Shown here: positions 1 through 8,654 of the stretch, one piece after another | How the letters are laid out: every line of letters starts with the position of its first letter | How positions within the stretch are numbered: the first letter of the stretch is position 1 | NCBI GenBank assembly: GCA_001899005.1 | Contig: MKUW01000015.1 | Location: 62,001 to 126,000 of the forward strand | Length of the DNA stretch: 64,000 nucleotides | Direction: 5' to 3' | DNA from: Chloroflexi bacterium 44-23 | Lineage (GTDB): Bacteria; Chloroflexota; Anaerolineae; Anaerolineales; Anaerolineaceae | Notes under the pieces: model-generated | Databases searched by the model: none | Seen by the model: the letters and a program-made list of their open reading frames with translations, nothing else | Told to the model about the DNA's origin: nothing | Program-made: the position numbers and the translations under genes

Positions 1-816
1 AATTTTGCAAAAGCACGTGCTCCCGAAGCCGCTGCTTCTATGGCCTATTACACACTTTTTTCAATTTTCCCACTAATTTTGGTTTTGGTTTCATTTGCGA
101 GCTTCGCCCTGAAATCTCAGTTCGTTCAGGACCAAATCTTAAGCTATATTGTTGATATTTTTCCAATCAGCCCCGAGTTAATCCTCACCAACATTGAAAA
201 TGTCCTTTCAAAGCGAGGAGCAGTCGGGTTTTTGGCCCTGATAGGCCTGATGTGGTCTGCTTCAAATATGTTCAATACCATTTCATTAAATATTGACCGG
301 GCATGGCCAAATTCCAATGGCCACAGCTTTATTGAGCGCCGGGTTATGGGATTTGCAATTCTTTTCGGCCTGGCCATTTTGGTGGTTATTCTATGGTTTC
401 TAAATGCATTGATTAAAATTGATTTTGTCGATAAGTTGATTGTTTTTTTTAAAATTCCTATTTTGAGCACCAATCTCTGGGAAATTCTGGTACTTTTAGC
501 CCCGCTCATGTTCCGCCTCTTAATGTATTGGATCATGTTTCAATGGCTGCCAAAAGCGACTGTGAAACCAATGGAAGCCTTGGCTGGTGCAGTCTTCACT
601 CTTGTCGTCAGCGAATTGATTGCACTGGCGATGAATTGGTATCTCAGCAGTCAATGGGTTCGATACGAGCTGATCTATGGCTCACTTGGTAGAATCATCG
701 CATTATTATTGTGGGTCTATTTGACAAGCTTTTTAATTTTGTTTGGTGCGCATATTAGCTCAGCTGTTGCTGAGGTAACCCGTGAAAAAACAAAAACAAT
801 CGTTGCTGAAATATAA
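1..816 (+). CDS. YihY/BrkB-family inner-membrane protein (5' partial)
   Basis: The reading frame is open from base 1, so the start codon lies outside the window; the ATG at 40 is internal. The opening residues (KARAPEAAASMAYYTLFSIFP) match the start of the first membrane segment of the YihY/BrkB family (formerly mis-annotated as RNase BN). Five or six hydrophobic helices follow, and the family's loop with YGSLGRIIALLLWVYLTSFLILFGA is near the C-terminus. The family is made of polytopic membrane proteins whose function is poorly known; a role in transport or envelope integrity is only inferred. The charged tail after the last helix is short. The gene ends 17 bp before a convergent minus-strand gene. 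Family assignment is firm, function is not. Confidence 0.85.
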   Translation, partial: NFAKARAPEAAASMAYYTLFSIFPLILVLVSFASFALKSQFVQDQILSYIVDIFPISPELILTNIENVLSKRGAVGFLALIGLMWSASNMFNTISLNIDRAWPNSNGHSFIERRVMGFAILFGLAILVVILWFLNALIKIDFVDKLIVFFKIPILSTNLWEILVLLAPLMFRLLMYWIMFQWLPKATVKPMEALAGAVFTLVVSELIALAMNWYLSSQWVRYELIYGSLGRIIALLLWVYLTSFLILFGAHISSAVAEVTREKTKTIVAEI

Positions 817-832
817 AAAATGCTTTTTGTTT

Positions 833-1822
833 TTAGCCTGTAATATGCCGATAATTAACACCGGTTACCAAAAATATGATAATAGCGATAATCACGCCCC
901 AAAGAATTACACCATCCATCAGGCTTTCATTGCTAAAATTTAGTATTTGTAAATCACTGGATGTTATTCCAATTTCAGGAATATTGCCTTTATGGTATTT
1001 ATCAAAACCGGAAAAGGTTTCAATCGTTGCGCCATCCAAATTAATCATCCAGATTTTCTCAAATTCTTTGTCTAATACGATATAAATTTGATTTTTACTG
1101 GGTTCAAAGACTACTGAGGCTGTTTGGGATTCCAGCGGATGGGCTGCTTGAAGTACTCGGAATCCATCCAGCAAAGAAAAATCAGAAATGTATTTGCGAA
1201 TTTCAGATTCCACACGATTTTTCTGTTGGAATGGATGAAAAAAACCATTGCCGCTTTCAACATCTGTAAAAGCTGATGGCAAAGACGTTAAAATTTGCCA
1301 ATTCTGTTGCTTTTCGAAAATTATAGGTGAAGTTTCTAGGGATTCAACAATAAAGGCTTTGCCGAATTCACTGGCAAAAAGTTGGTTCGTATAAGCAATA
1401 ATGAGAGGGTTGTTGTCTATCGAGAAATTCTGCGGATCCGGAATTCTTTTGTTATCAAATAGAAGGTTGCCAAATTTGGATTCAAAATCAGCCGGGGATA
1501 AATAAACGGGATTGGTGGAATTAAAGTGGTTCTGATAGGTGATAAAAACACTATGATCATTCATCGCAGCAATCGTGGAAAATTCATCTTTTGTGTAAAG
1601 ATCAATGAATAACACACGATTCTTATTTTTTTCTTTTATGCGAAAACGAAGTTCGCCATTCGTTGTACCAAGATTCATTCCATAGAAAGTGTTCTTTGAA
1701 AAAGCAACAAAAGTTAAACCTGTTTCCCCAATAGACTGGGCAATTACAGGGTGTATTGATACTAAAATAAGTATGATAAAAGTCGTCAGGAAGAATAATT
1801 TACGGTTCAATAACCCAGTCAT
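833..1822 (-). CDS. Unknown membrane-anchored extracytoplasmic protein
   Basis: The start is set at the ATG at 1822, which has AAGGAG nine bases upstream; an ATG at 1843 would place that ribosome-binding site inside the gene. The 329-residue product begins with an export signal (LFFLTTFIILILVSIHPVIAQS, likely cut after an Ala-X-Ala-like VIA) and ends with a transmembrane helix (GVILWGVIIAIIIFLVTGV) and a short RHITG tail. This predicts a type I anchored protein with a roughly 270-residue outer domain. The outer domain is rich in short beta-type segments and aromatic residues, with phrases such as KIWMINLDGATIETF, and could be a divergent propeller. I recognise no family and assign no function. 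Confidence 0.7.
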   Translation of the reverse strand: MTGLLNRKLFFLTTFIILILVSIHPVIAQSIGETGLTFVAFSKNTFYGMNLGTTNGELRFRIKEKNKNRVLFIDLYTKDEFSTIAAMNDHSVFITYQNHFNSTNPVYLSPADFESKFGNLLFDNKRIPDPQNFSIDNNPLIIAYTNQLFASEFGKAFIVESLETSPIIFEKQQNWQILTSLPSAFTDVESGNGFFHPFQQKNRVESEIRKYISDFSLLDGFRVLQAAHPLESQTASVVFEPSKNQIYIVLDKEFEKIWMINLDGATIETFSGFDKYHKGNIPEIGITSSDLQILNFSNESLMDGVILWGVIIAIIIFLVTGVNYRHITG

Positions 1823-1860
1823 GCAAGTAATCTCCTTATTCAATGGGTCTCCATCATCTT

Positions 1861-1875
1861 ACCCTAAAATAGGGT
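1861..1875. repeat. Short perfect palindrome upstream of the 833-1822 gene
   Basis: ACCCTA-AAA-TAGGGT is a perfect 6-bp inverted repeat with a 3-base centre, 38 bp upstream of the minus-strand start codon at 1822. It has no T-run, so it is not a terminator. Position and symmetry would fit a repressor operator or a small hairpin in the leader; neither is proven. Confidence 0.35.
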
Positions 1876-2085
1876 TTGTAACAAGATTCGTACTTGAATA
1901 ACTAGAACTTATGTACTATAATTACGATATTGATATGATTGTTTATAAAATTGGTGATCGGGTTTGAGCACCTCTTAACGAGTATTGGCTGAAATTTTTG
2001 TTCAAAATTCTGCTTAAGAGAAAAATTAAACATTCCGACCTGACCAACATAAGTTTCGTTTTGAGTGATTGTACGATTGGGGCAG

Positions 2086-3261
2086 ATGAACGTTATAGAG
2101 AAACTAACTTTATTGGCAGAAAACATGGATGTGGTTGACCCGATGAGCCATCCGGGATCAGCCCCTCCTTGCCATTCGTCTTTGAAAAAAAACCTTGAAC
2201 CTCAGATTACGTTTGCCGGCTTACCCGGTGGAGGATCGATCCCTTTGTTAAAAGCAATGGTAACCTCAATCTGTGAGAAGAACTGTCTTTATTGTGCATT
2301 TCGTTCTGGGCGTGACACCGAACGTGTGACATTTTCCGCGGATGAATTAGCTGATACCTTTCTGAATCTGGTAAACAAAGATATTGCCAAAGGACTTTTC
2401 CTGAGTTCAGGAATTTTGGTTGGTGGGGTGTATTCTCAGGATCGAATAATTGATACCGCTGAAATCTTGCGTAAAAAGAAAAATTTTCAAGGTTATATGC
2501 ATTTGAAAATTATGCCTGGGGCAGAGAAAGATCAGATTCGACAGTTGATGCTTCAGGCTGATCGGGTGTCCATCAACCTTGAAGCACCCAACCCGCACAG
2601 ATTGGAAAAGCTTGCTCCAAAGAAGTCTTTTTTTGAAGAGCTGTATACCCGGTTGAAATGGGTTCAGGAAATCCGTTCTGAAAATGTCACAAATCTAAAC
2701 TGGCGCAATCGTTGGCCATCCCTCACAACTCAGTTTGTGGTGGGACCCGCGCATGAAAGCGATGCTGAGTTGATTCGAACCTCACAATACTTATTCAAAG
2801 AATTTCACCTGGCCAGGATCTATTATATGGCTTTTTCTCCTGTTACTGGAACTCCTTTTTCCGATCTGCCTGCGGAAAATCCAATCCGGGAACATCGGCT
2901 TTACCAGTCCTCTTTTTTATTACGAGATTATCAATTTTCTCTGGAGGATTTTGAGTTTGATTTAAATGGTAATTTATCGTTAGAAAATGACCCAAAATCG
3001 ACCTGGGCCAAAAAAAACCTTGCTCACAATCCCTTGGAAATCAATAAGGCCAGCTATGAACGGTTAATAAGAGTTCCCGGAATTGGGTCTATCAAGGCTC
3101 GTAAAATAATTTCGTATCGCCGCCATCACCTCATTCGGAATGAAGATGACCTTAAAAATTTAGGCGTGTCTGTAAATTCTTCTGGTGCCTACTTATTATT
3201 AAACGGTCGAAGGATTCCCAGGCAATTATCATTAGAGATGCCGAGAGTTGCCACTGATTGA
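2086..3261 (+). CDS. Radical SAM protein with C-terminal helix-hairpin-helix (putative DNA modification/repair, rSAM_link_UDG type)
   Basis: I take the ATG at 2086 as start because the family begins with a MxxIEKLxxLA-type stretch; a GTG at 2065 is also open. The protein has 391 residues. The radical-SAM cluster motif is CEKNCLYC (about residues 64-71), followed by RSGRD and then the family-typical GLFLSSGIL, GYMHLKIMPGA and RVSINLEAP segments of the TIM-barrel core. The segment REHRLYQSSFLLRDY is also characteristic. The C-terminal ~60 residues form a helix-hairpin-helix (INKASYERLIRVPGIGSIKA), a non-specific DNA-binding fold. The family is known as 'putative DNA modification/repair radical SAM protein' and often lies beside a UDG-fold partner; here a family-5 UDG is 6.4 kb away. 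The reaction is unknown. Confidence 0.9.
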   Translation: MNVIEKLTLLAENMDVVDPMSHPGSAPPCHSSLKKNLEPQITFAGLPGGGSIPLLKAMVTSICEKNCLYCAFRSGRDTERVTFSADELADTFLNLVNKDIAKGLFLSSGILVGGVYSQDRIIDTAEILRKKKNFQGYMHLKIMPGAEKDQIRQLMLQADRVSINLEAPNPHRLEKLAPKKSFFEELYTRLKWVQEIRSENVTNLNWRNRWPSLTTQFVVGPAHESDAELIRTSQYLFKEFHLARIYYMAFSPVTGTPFSDLPAENPIREHRLYQSSFLLRDYQFSLEDFEFDLNGNLSLENDPKSTWAKKNLAHNPLEINKASYERLIRVPGIGSIKARKIISYRRHHLIRNEDDLKNLGVSVNSSGAYLLLNGRRIPRQLSLEMPRVATD

Positions 3262-3340
3262 GCCGTCGCATGGTCAAATCAAAGGATTTCATTCGAACAG
3301 TTTTTGCATCGGAAATGAATTAATAATTGCAGTTGATGAA

Positions 3341-3714
3341 CTGATCTATAAGCCGCATTCTGTCTTCTACCCGAAGGTAAATGGATGATCATCTATCTGG
3401 ATTTGTTGTTACCAACAAATTCTTGCAGCCTACCCGAAGCTTGAGGAGATGAGCAATCTCCCACTCCGAAGAGTTTTGCCTCTGCTTGGCCTTGCTTCAG
3501 ATGGGGGTTGCCTGGCCGTCACATTACTGTGATCGCCGGTGGTCTCTTACACCACCATTTCACCATCACCTTTTCAGGCAGTTATTTTCTGTGGCCCATT
3601 CCAGCAGGTCTTCCTTGAAGGCGTTCCCGCTCCGGGAATTACCCGGCATCTCGCTCGTTGAAGTGCGGACTTTCCTCGACACCAAAGGTACCGCGATCAT
3701 CCGACCAGCCCATC
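3341..3714 (-). ncRNA. rnpB: RNase P RNA, bacterial type A
   Basis: Read on the minus strand this contains the RNase P RNA hallmark GAGGAAAGTCCGCACTT (plus coordinates about 3663-3679) near the 5' end. The 3' end has AGACAGAATGCGGCTTATAG, which matches the conserved ACAGAA...GGCTTA closing segment that pairs back in P4 and P1. The size of about 375 nt is normal. A sigma70-like promoter lies just upstream, giving a predicted start near 3714. This is the catalytic RNA that removes 5' leaders from tRNA precursors. The ends are approximate to within 5-10 nt. It explains the otherwise gene-free interval between the radical-SAM gene and tpiA. Confidence 0.93.
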
Positions 3715-3720
3715 ATCTTA

Positions 3721-3749
3721 ATGATAATACGAGTCGCTTCAACCGTCAA
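3721..3749 (-). promoter_or_regulatory. Sigma70-type promoter of rnpB
   Basis: On the minus strand: TTGACG (3749-3744), a 17-bp spacer, then TATCAT (3726-3721). A start about seven bases downstream would fall near 3714, at the expected RNase P RNA 5' end. Confidence 0.7.
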
Positions 3750-3842
3750 ATTTCATCCAACAATCCAGCCCAATGCTAACAATAATTTTTCATTTTGGTT
3801 TATGATTGTGGCTATCACTTATTTTTTGGAAGGAAAAACCTT

Positions 3843-4595
3843 ATGAGAAAACCTTTTGTTGCCGGTAATTGGAAAATGCATAAAACTGCAAGTGAAGCAA
3901 TTGCGCTGGTAGATGAGTTACAACCAAAGTTAGCCGATCTAACCTCGGTTGAAATTGTATTTTGCGTCCCTTTCACAGCGCTTTGTCCAGTTGCGAATCG
4001 ATTAAAAGCCAGCCCAATTGGACTGGGGGCTCAAAATGTTCATTGGGAAAATCAAGGGGCTTTCACCGGTGAGATATCGGCAGCTATGATTTTAGAATTT
4101 GGTCAATACGTAATTATTGGGCATTCTGAAAGACGCACATATTTTTGTGAAACAGATGAAACAGTTAATAAACGCATGCAGGCTGCCTTGAATGCGGGCT
4201 TGCATGTTATTGTTTGTGTCGGAGAAACCCTGGAAGAAAATGAAAAAAGTCAAACTGAAGAGGTGATTACTCGTCAAATGCGCATAGCCTTTAATGATAT
4301 TGATTTAAGTTTATTAAAGGACGTCGTAATTGCTTATGAGCCGGTATGGGCAATTGGGACTGGTTTGGCGTGTGATGCCCAAAAGGCAAATGAGATTATC
4401 AAATATACTATCCGCAAACCAATAATCGAGATGTACGGGGAAGAAGCTGTGCGTGATATGCGGGTATTGTATGGCGGGTCGGTAAAGGGCAGCAACGCAA
4501 AGGAATATTTCGTCCAACCTGATATTGATGGGGCATTGGTCGGTGGAGCGGCATTAAAACCGGAATTTATTGAGATTGTTCGTGCTGCGGCATAG
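3843..4595 (+). CDS. tpiA: Triose-phosphate isomerase
   Basis: This interconverts dihydroxyacetone phosphate and glyceraldehyde 3-phosphate in the cytoplasm. The ATG at 3843 follows GGAAGG at a good distance and gives the canonical start RKPFVAGNWKMHK; the ATG at 3795 is in frame but adds non-homologous residues. The product has 250 residues, normal for the family. Visible active-site elements: the N-x-K motif (Asn9, Lys11), the catalytic His in IIGHSERR, the catalytic Glu in AYEPVWAIGTG, and the phosphate-binding YGGSV and GGAAL loops. It stands alone between rnpB (divergent) and a membrane protease-like gene, with eno 6.7 kb away as another glycolytic gene. Confidence 0.97.
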   Translation: MRKPFVAGNWKMHKTASEAIALVDELQPKLADLTSVEIVFCVPFTALCPVANRLKASPIGLGAQNVHWENQGAFTGEISAAMILEFGQYVIIGHSERRTYFCETDETVNKRMQAALNAGLHVIVCVGETLEENEKSQTEEVITRQMRIAFNDIDLSLLKDVVIAYEPVWAIGTGLACDAQKANEIIKYTIRKPIIEMYGEEAVRDMRVLYGGSVKGSNAKEYFVQPDIDGALVGGAALKPEFIEIVRAAA

Positions 4596-4668
4596 CGGAG
4601 CTTAAGAACTGAAAGGCTTTCTTTTTTTTATAGTCACTTTCATCTTCTTTATCGGGATTCAAAGGATA

Positions 4669-5361
4669 TTGCATCGCGAAATTCAGACATTCTTATTGAT
4701 CATTTTTCGCAAACCAAAGATTGTTATCGCGATATTTTCGTTTATTCTCCTTCCGGGCGTTTTTCTCCACGAAGTGAGTCACTGGTTGACTGCAATCTTC
4801 CTGCGGGTGAGAGTGATAAAATTCTCGCTTGTTCCTGAAACGAGTAAGAACGGTCAGTTACGGCTTGGTTTTGTTCAAACCCAGAAATGTGACCCACTAC
4901 GAGATTCCTTGATTGGTTTAGCGCCATTTGTATTTGGAATAATGGTCATTGCCTGGATTGGTTCCAGTCAGCTTGCCTTGCGACCAGTCGTTGAGGCACT
5001 TTTTGCTGGTGATGCTGCCAAAATTGGTGATTCCCTCTTTATCAGTATGGGTCAAGCAGATTACTGGATATGGCTTTATTTAGCTTTCAGTATCAGTTCC
5101 ACTATGGTGCCATCGCCATCTGATCGGCAATCGTGGATACCCATTTTAATTGGTGTAATTGTTATTTTCATTGGACTGCTTCTGGTAGGGTTGGATGATT
5201 TGATATTCTTAAGATTTACACCAATATTGGAAGAATGGCTCAGGTTGATCGCGCTAGTGTTGGCAGGCTCAACTATTATTCATCTCACAATCTTATTGCC
5301 GACATGGTTTGCGAGGAAAATTATCTCACGTTTAACGGGTACTCAGTTAGTGCGAGTGTGA
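4669..5361 (+). CDS. Membrane metalloprotease-like protein with HEVSH motif (M50-like)
   Basis: A 230-residue membrane protein with about five or six hydrophobic segments. The first helix runs directly into LPGVFLHEVSHWLTAIFL; HExxH inside or at the edge of a membrane helix is the zinc-binding signature of site-2-type (M50) proteases. A second conserved-looking stretch is STMVPSPSDRQSW, which contains Asp and could supply a ligand, but I cannot confirm the M50 LDG/NPDG motif. The start is uncertain: TTG at 4669 is the first available and AAAGGA lies only about three bases upstream. It may belong to an Anaerolineae-specific family of unknown substrate. It follows tpiA by 73 bp on the same strand. 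Confidence 0.65.
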   Translation: MHREIQTFLLIIFRKPKIVIAIFSFILLPGVFLHEVSHWLTAIFLRVRVIKFSLVPETSKNGQLRLGFVQTQKCDPLRDSLIGLAPFVFGIMVIAWIGSSQLALRPVVEALFAGDAAKIGDSLFISMGQADYWIWLYLAFSISSTMVPSPSDRQSWIPILIGVIVIFIGLLLVGLDDLIFLRFTPILEEWLRLIALVLAGSTIIHLTILLPTWFARKIISRLTGTQLVRV

Positions 5362-5861
5362 TCGAATTTTTATGGTTATTAGTGGCAAGATTATTGTTGC
5401 CAAAAGATCTGTGCCCGCAGGAAATTAATTATTTATGCATTTCAATGCACGATTTCTGCAATTGCAGAGTGTTTATTGGATATCGTCGACGGGCATTTAA
5501 ATTCAAAGTCATGAATCGAAAATACTTGTGAAGATAATCTATAAGCCGGTCGTGCCATTGCGGGCCATGCACAATCATATTCGGGCTGGTTGTATGCAGA
5601 ATTGAGGATTCTAAAACATATTCTTGTACCACTTCACCCCACCGCATCTCATCGAAGAACTATACGCAAATTTCTCGTAGGGGAGGGCTTGCTCCAACCC
5701 TTTTTTCGATTTAAGAAAAGGCGACTGCTATTTGTGAGTCACCATGTCCGATCGAAGAAAAGAAGGCGTGCTTATGATAGGGTCAGGCTGTGGCGAAGAT
5801 TTCAAAAAACAATGTAATTTTTTAATGAACCGTAAATGGCAGCATTTTTTTAACTCCTTAT
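5362..5861. other. Gene-poor interval with a possible coding remnant
   Basis: There is no convincing intact gene here. On the minus strand, 5429-5659 reads as protein-like (RWGEVVQEYVLESSIL, then PNMIVHGPQWHDRLIDYL) but is blocked by TAG immediately upstream and fades into low-quality sequence downstream. I do not recognise it and treat it as a possible decayed fragment. Around 5670-5700 the phrase TCGTAGGGGAGGGCTTGCTC resembles the 11027-11050 region and may be a degenerate dispersed intergenic element. Confidence 0.35.
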
Positions 5862-6488
5862 TTAGGCGGTTCCGAATTGGCGATCGCCGGCATCACCGAG
5901 CCCAGGGACAATATATCCATTCAGATTGAGGTGATCATCGATAGCTGCCAGATATATCGGTACATCGGGGTGATGATCTTGTAAATTAGCCACACCTTCT
6001 GGTGCACCGATAATTCCTACAAATTTAATTCGCTTTACCCCCCATCGCTTGAGAACATCGACTGTCGCAACTGCCGAGCCGCCCGTGGCAAGCATGGGAT
6101 CCAAAATCAAACAGACACTGACAGTGGGCTCAGTAGGCAGTTTATTGTAATATTCGACCGGTTTCAATGTTTTTTCATCGCGGTAAATGCCAATGTGCCA
6201 GACTTCCGAAGAAGGCATTAATTCCCAAAAGCCTTCAACCATGCCAAGGCCGGCTCGCAAAATGGGAACCAATCCAATCTTTTCGGTCAAAATGGAGCCT
6301 TTACTCAAAGTCAAAGGTGTTTGCAGTTCTATCTCTTTAAGATGCAAATCAGCTGTGGCCTCATACGTTAAAAGACCTGCCAATTCCCTGACCAGTTCAC
6401 GAAACTTCTTGGGTTCTGTATTCACATCGCGTAATTTCGATAATTTATGTGCAATGAGCGGATGAGAAGAAATATGGATATTAGACAT
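5862..6488 (-). CDS. upp: Uracil phosphoribosyltransferase
   Basis: Converts uracil and PRPP to UMP in pyrimidine salvage. It has 208 residues, the normal length. Clear family marks: the PRPP-binding loop [11 protein letters not shown], the preceding [11 protein letters not shown] strand, GIIGAPEG, and the uracil-binding C-terminus [10 protein letters not shown], which ends two residues later. Near the N-terminus, [15 protein letters not shown] is also typical. GGGAGA lies eight bases before the ATG at 6488, and an extended -10 box is 37 bp upstream. Monocistronic as far as I can see. Confidence 0.97.
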   Translation of the reverse strand: MSNIHISSHPLIAHKLSKLRDVNTEPKKFRELVRELAGLLTYEATADLHLKEIELQTPLTLSKGSILTEKIGLVPILRAGLGMVEGFWELMPSSEVWHIGIYRDEKTLKPVEYYNKLPTEPTVSVCLILDPMLATGGSAVATVDVLKRWGVKRIKFVGIIGAPEGVANLQDHHPDVPIYLAAIDDHLNLNGYIVPGLGDAGDRQFGTA

Positions 6489-6524
6489 TCAAATATCTCC
6501 CATTCAAGAGTTTTTAGCGAAATC

Positions 6525-6533
6525 ATTATAGCA
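6525..6533 (-). promoter_or_regulatory. Extended -10 promoter element of upp
   Basis: On the minus strand this reads TGCTATAAT, a perfect TATAAT with the extended TGn. The predicted start, about 30 bases before the upp ATG, leaves room for the ribosome-binding site. The same nine bases occur upstream of tilS at 21725. Confidence 0.6.
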
Positions 6534-6556
6534 TGGCGAGCTTGCTACGTTGGAAG

Positions 6557-7579
6557 TTATTCCTCATCAAGTGATAAGGCAGTCTTGAAGAATGTCTCAC
6601 CGGTGCTTGTCAGTGAATTTGTAGAGAGCTCTGCTAAATCGGCTACCGGAAAATTTATATCAGCCAGGCTGAACCAGGCGAATTTTTGAACGAGCCGATC
6701 ATTATCGGCTGGATAACCAATCTCTGAATCAGTTGCCGATTCAAGCCACAAAAAAGTTTCTTTCAAGTAATCAGAAACCAGGCTTGGTGTCGATCCAAAT
6801 TCGGCTGGCAGAAGAATTCCAAATTCAGTGATAGCCAGGGGCTTATTTTGATAGCCATTATTATTCATCCATTTTCGAAATTGGATTACATTTTCCTTGA
6901 ATATTGACAGGTTTGAATGATCTTCAATCATGTAAAGATCGCCACGTTTTTGAGTCATTCCAGGAGGAATTCCAGCACCCCAACTATCAACTTCCTCGCG
7001 CAAAACATAGGCATGCAATGTCCACCAATCGGCCGGAAGCGATTGGTGATACTGCTGTTTGTATTCATTGAGCACCTGATTAAGGTAGCTTAACCGAAGT
7101 TGTGTGGGCTGGCTGATGGCACCTACAGCGATTTTTGCTGTCGGATCAAAATTCTTAATCAACGCATAGATTTCATGGTAATATTGCGCAAATTCTTTGG
7201 CAGGGATATTATCTTGCCAGATGTTGTCCGGTTCATTTCCAATAATCCAAACGTGCCCAGGGAAATTGACCGTCAGAGCTTTGATTTCATTTGCTGATGG
7301 GGTGTATCCTGAAGCAGAAAGACGGATCATTTGCCAATATTCCGGAGCTTGACCGCTGGGTATTGCCGAGGTTTTCCAATCCAGATACCAACTGGCATGT
7401 AACTTTTCCGCCCAGAATTTTGGATCCGCTTTTGTTGAAAGCCCAAAACCAATACGGTTGCTCGCACTGGCATGCCAATTCGATTTGGTTAAGAAATAAG
7501 AAGTTAGCAAGGAGCTTACCAACAAAATCGCCAACAGAATTATTATTACCTTGTTTCTTTTACCATAAAAAGTAAACAA
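6557..7579 (-). CDS. Membrane-anchored glycoside-hydrolase-like (GH-A clan TIM barrel) protein
   Basis: 340 residues. The start is TTG at 7579, supported by GGAG nine bases upstream. One N-terminal membrane helix ([20 protein letters not shown]) anchors or exports the protein. The rest reads as a clan GH-A barrel. [10 protein letters not shown] carries the Asn-Glu acid/base pair at the end of strand 4. ADWWTLHAY gives a strand with an exposed His. [12 protein letters not shown] carries a plausible nucleophile Glu on strand 7, and [10 protein letters not shown] a late-strand Trp. The closest known themes are GH39/GH5-like or cellulase-fold proteins of unknown specificity, and the substrate cannot be read from the sequence. 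It is divergent from ruvB, with 42 bp between starts. Confidence 0.7.
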   Translation of the reverse strand: MFTFYGKRNKVIIILLAILLVSSLLTSYFLTKSNWHASASNRIGFGLSTKADPKFWAEKLHASWYLDWKTSAIPSGQAPEYWQMIRLSASGYTPSANEIKALTVNFPGHVWIIGNEPDNIWQDNIPAKEFAQYYHEIYALIKNFDPTAKIAVGAISQPTQLRLSYLNQVLNEYKQQYHQSLPADWWTLHAYVLREEVDSWGAGIPPGMTQKRGDLYMIEDHSNLSIFKENVIQFRKWMNNNGYQNKPLAITEFGILLPAEFGSTPSLVSDYLKETFLWLESATDSEIGYPADNDRLVQKFAWFSLADINFPVADLAELSTNSLTSTGETFFKTALSLDEE

Positions 7580-7606
7580 AATTTAAATCTCCGATTGATT
7601 TTTACG

Positions 7607-7614
7607 AGTATAAT
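7607..7614. promoter_or_regulatory. Overlapping bidirectional -10 elements between the GH-like gene and ruvB
   Basis: The octamer AGTATAAT reads TATAAT on the plus strand (7609-7614), ending seven bases before the ruvB ATG. On the minus strand it reads TATACT (7612-7607), 28 bases before the TTG start of the GH-like gene. No strong -35 is visible on either side. Such shared, symmetric -10 elements are a described type of bacterial divergent promoter. Confidence 0.5.
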
Positions 7615-7621
7615 CGAACAC

Positions 7622-8644
7622 ATGAGCGATGAAAGAATGGTAAGCCCTGAAGCCAAACCGGATGACCGGTTAGATCTTGCACTACGACCGACGAGATTGG
7701 ATGAGATTATTGGTCAGGACCAAGTGAGAGAAAACCTTTCGATTTTGATCGAAGCTGCTCGCCAGCGGAGTGAATCCCTTGATCATGTCCTTTTCTACGG
7801 CCCTCCTGGTTTGGGAAAAACAACGCTCTCGCATGTCCTGGCGAATGAAATGGGTGTAAACATTCGCATTACCTCCGGACCGGCCATCGAAAAAGCCGGC
7901 GATTTGGCAGCCATATTAACAAACCTGCGAGCTGGAGATATTCTTTTTATTGATGAAATTCACCGCCTGGGACGTGCGATTGAAGAAATATTATATCCCG
8001 GGATGGAAGACTTTGCATTAGATATCATTATTGGAAAAGGTCCGTCAGCCAGGTCAATCCGGTTGAAATTACCAAGATTCACTGTCATTGGCGCAACGAC
8101 ACGCCTGGCATTGGTCACTGCACCGCTCCGAGCCCGTTTTGGGGCCGTTTATCGATTGGATTTCTATGACCTTCTTTCTATGGAAAAAATTGTAGATCGG
8201 GCGGCACGGATGATGGGCGTGGAATGTGATCCGGGTGGCGTGAATGAAATTGCCAGACGGGCAAGAGGTACGCCGCGGGTTGCTTTGCGTTTGTTACGAC
8301 GGGTGCGAGATTTTTCGCAGGTGCGTTTAAATGGAGTTATTTCCCGGGATGCCGCCATGGAAGCCTTGGAGCTTTTGGATGTTGACCGCCTTGGGCTGGA
8401 TATGATTGATCGGAAAGTGCTGCAAACCGTGATTGAAAAATACAGCGGCGGGCCGGTTGGTCTAAGCACCATCGCAGCTTCGATCAGCGAAGAACCCGAA
8501 ACAATTATGGATGTCGTTGAACCTTATCTTCTGCAATTGGGATTCCTTGATCGTACATCTCAGGGAAGGATTGCAACCCGCATGGCATATGAACATCTCA
8601 AGATTCCTTTCCCGGAAGGAAACGATCAGCCGAAACTGTTTTAG
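7622..8644 (+). CDS. ruvB: Holliday junction branch-migration helicase RuvB
   Basis: The AAA+ motor of the RuvABC resolvasome that drives branch migration with RuvA. 340 residues from the ATG at 7622; an in-frame TTG at 7595 would put the -10 box inside the gene. Motifs in order: [14 protein letters not shown], Walker [10 protein letters not shown], Walker [14 protein letters not shown], sensor 1 VIGATTR, arginine-finger region PLRARFG, and the C-terminal winged helix ending ATRMAYEHL. There is no evident Shine-Dalgarno sequence, and TATAAT ends seven bases before ATG, so the mRNA may be leaderless. queA follows after 10 bp, a common ruvB-queA arrangement. ruvA and ruvC are not in the window. 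Confidence 0.97.
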   Translation: MSDERMVSPEAKPDDRLDLALRPTRLDEIIGQDQVRENLSILIEAARQRSESLDHVLFYGPPGLGKTTLSHVLANEMGVNIRITSGPAIEKAGDLAAILTNLRAGDILFIDEIHRLGRAIEEILYPGMEDFALDIIIGKGPSARSIRLKLPRFTVIGATTRLALVTAPLRARFGAVYRLDFYDLLSMEKIVDRAARMMGVECDPGGVNEIARRARGTPRVALRLLRRVRDFSQVRLNGVISRDAAMEALELLDVDRLGLDMIDRKVLQTVIEKYSGGPVGLSTIAASISEEPETIMDVVEPYLLQLGFLDRTSQGRIATRMAYEHLKIPFPEGNDQPKLF

Positions 8645-8654
8645 AAAGCTACTT

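Noticed and set aside
3486..3779. Open frame of about 97 codons on the plus strand
   Set aside because: It lies antisense to RNase P RNA, whose conserved segments explain the sequence.
4612..4631. Terminator after tpiA
   Set aside because: The T-run is good but the stem (GAAA/TTTC) is only four pairs; too weak to list.
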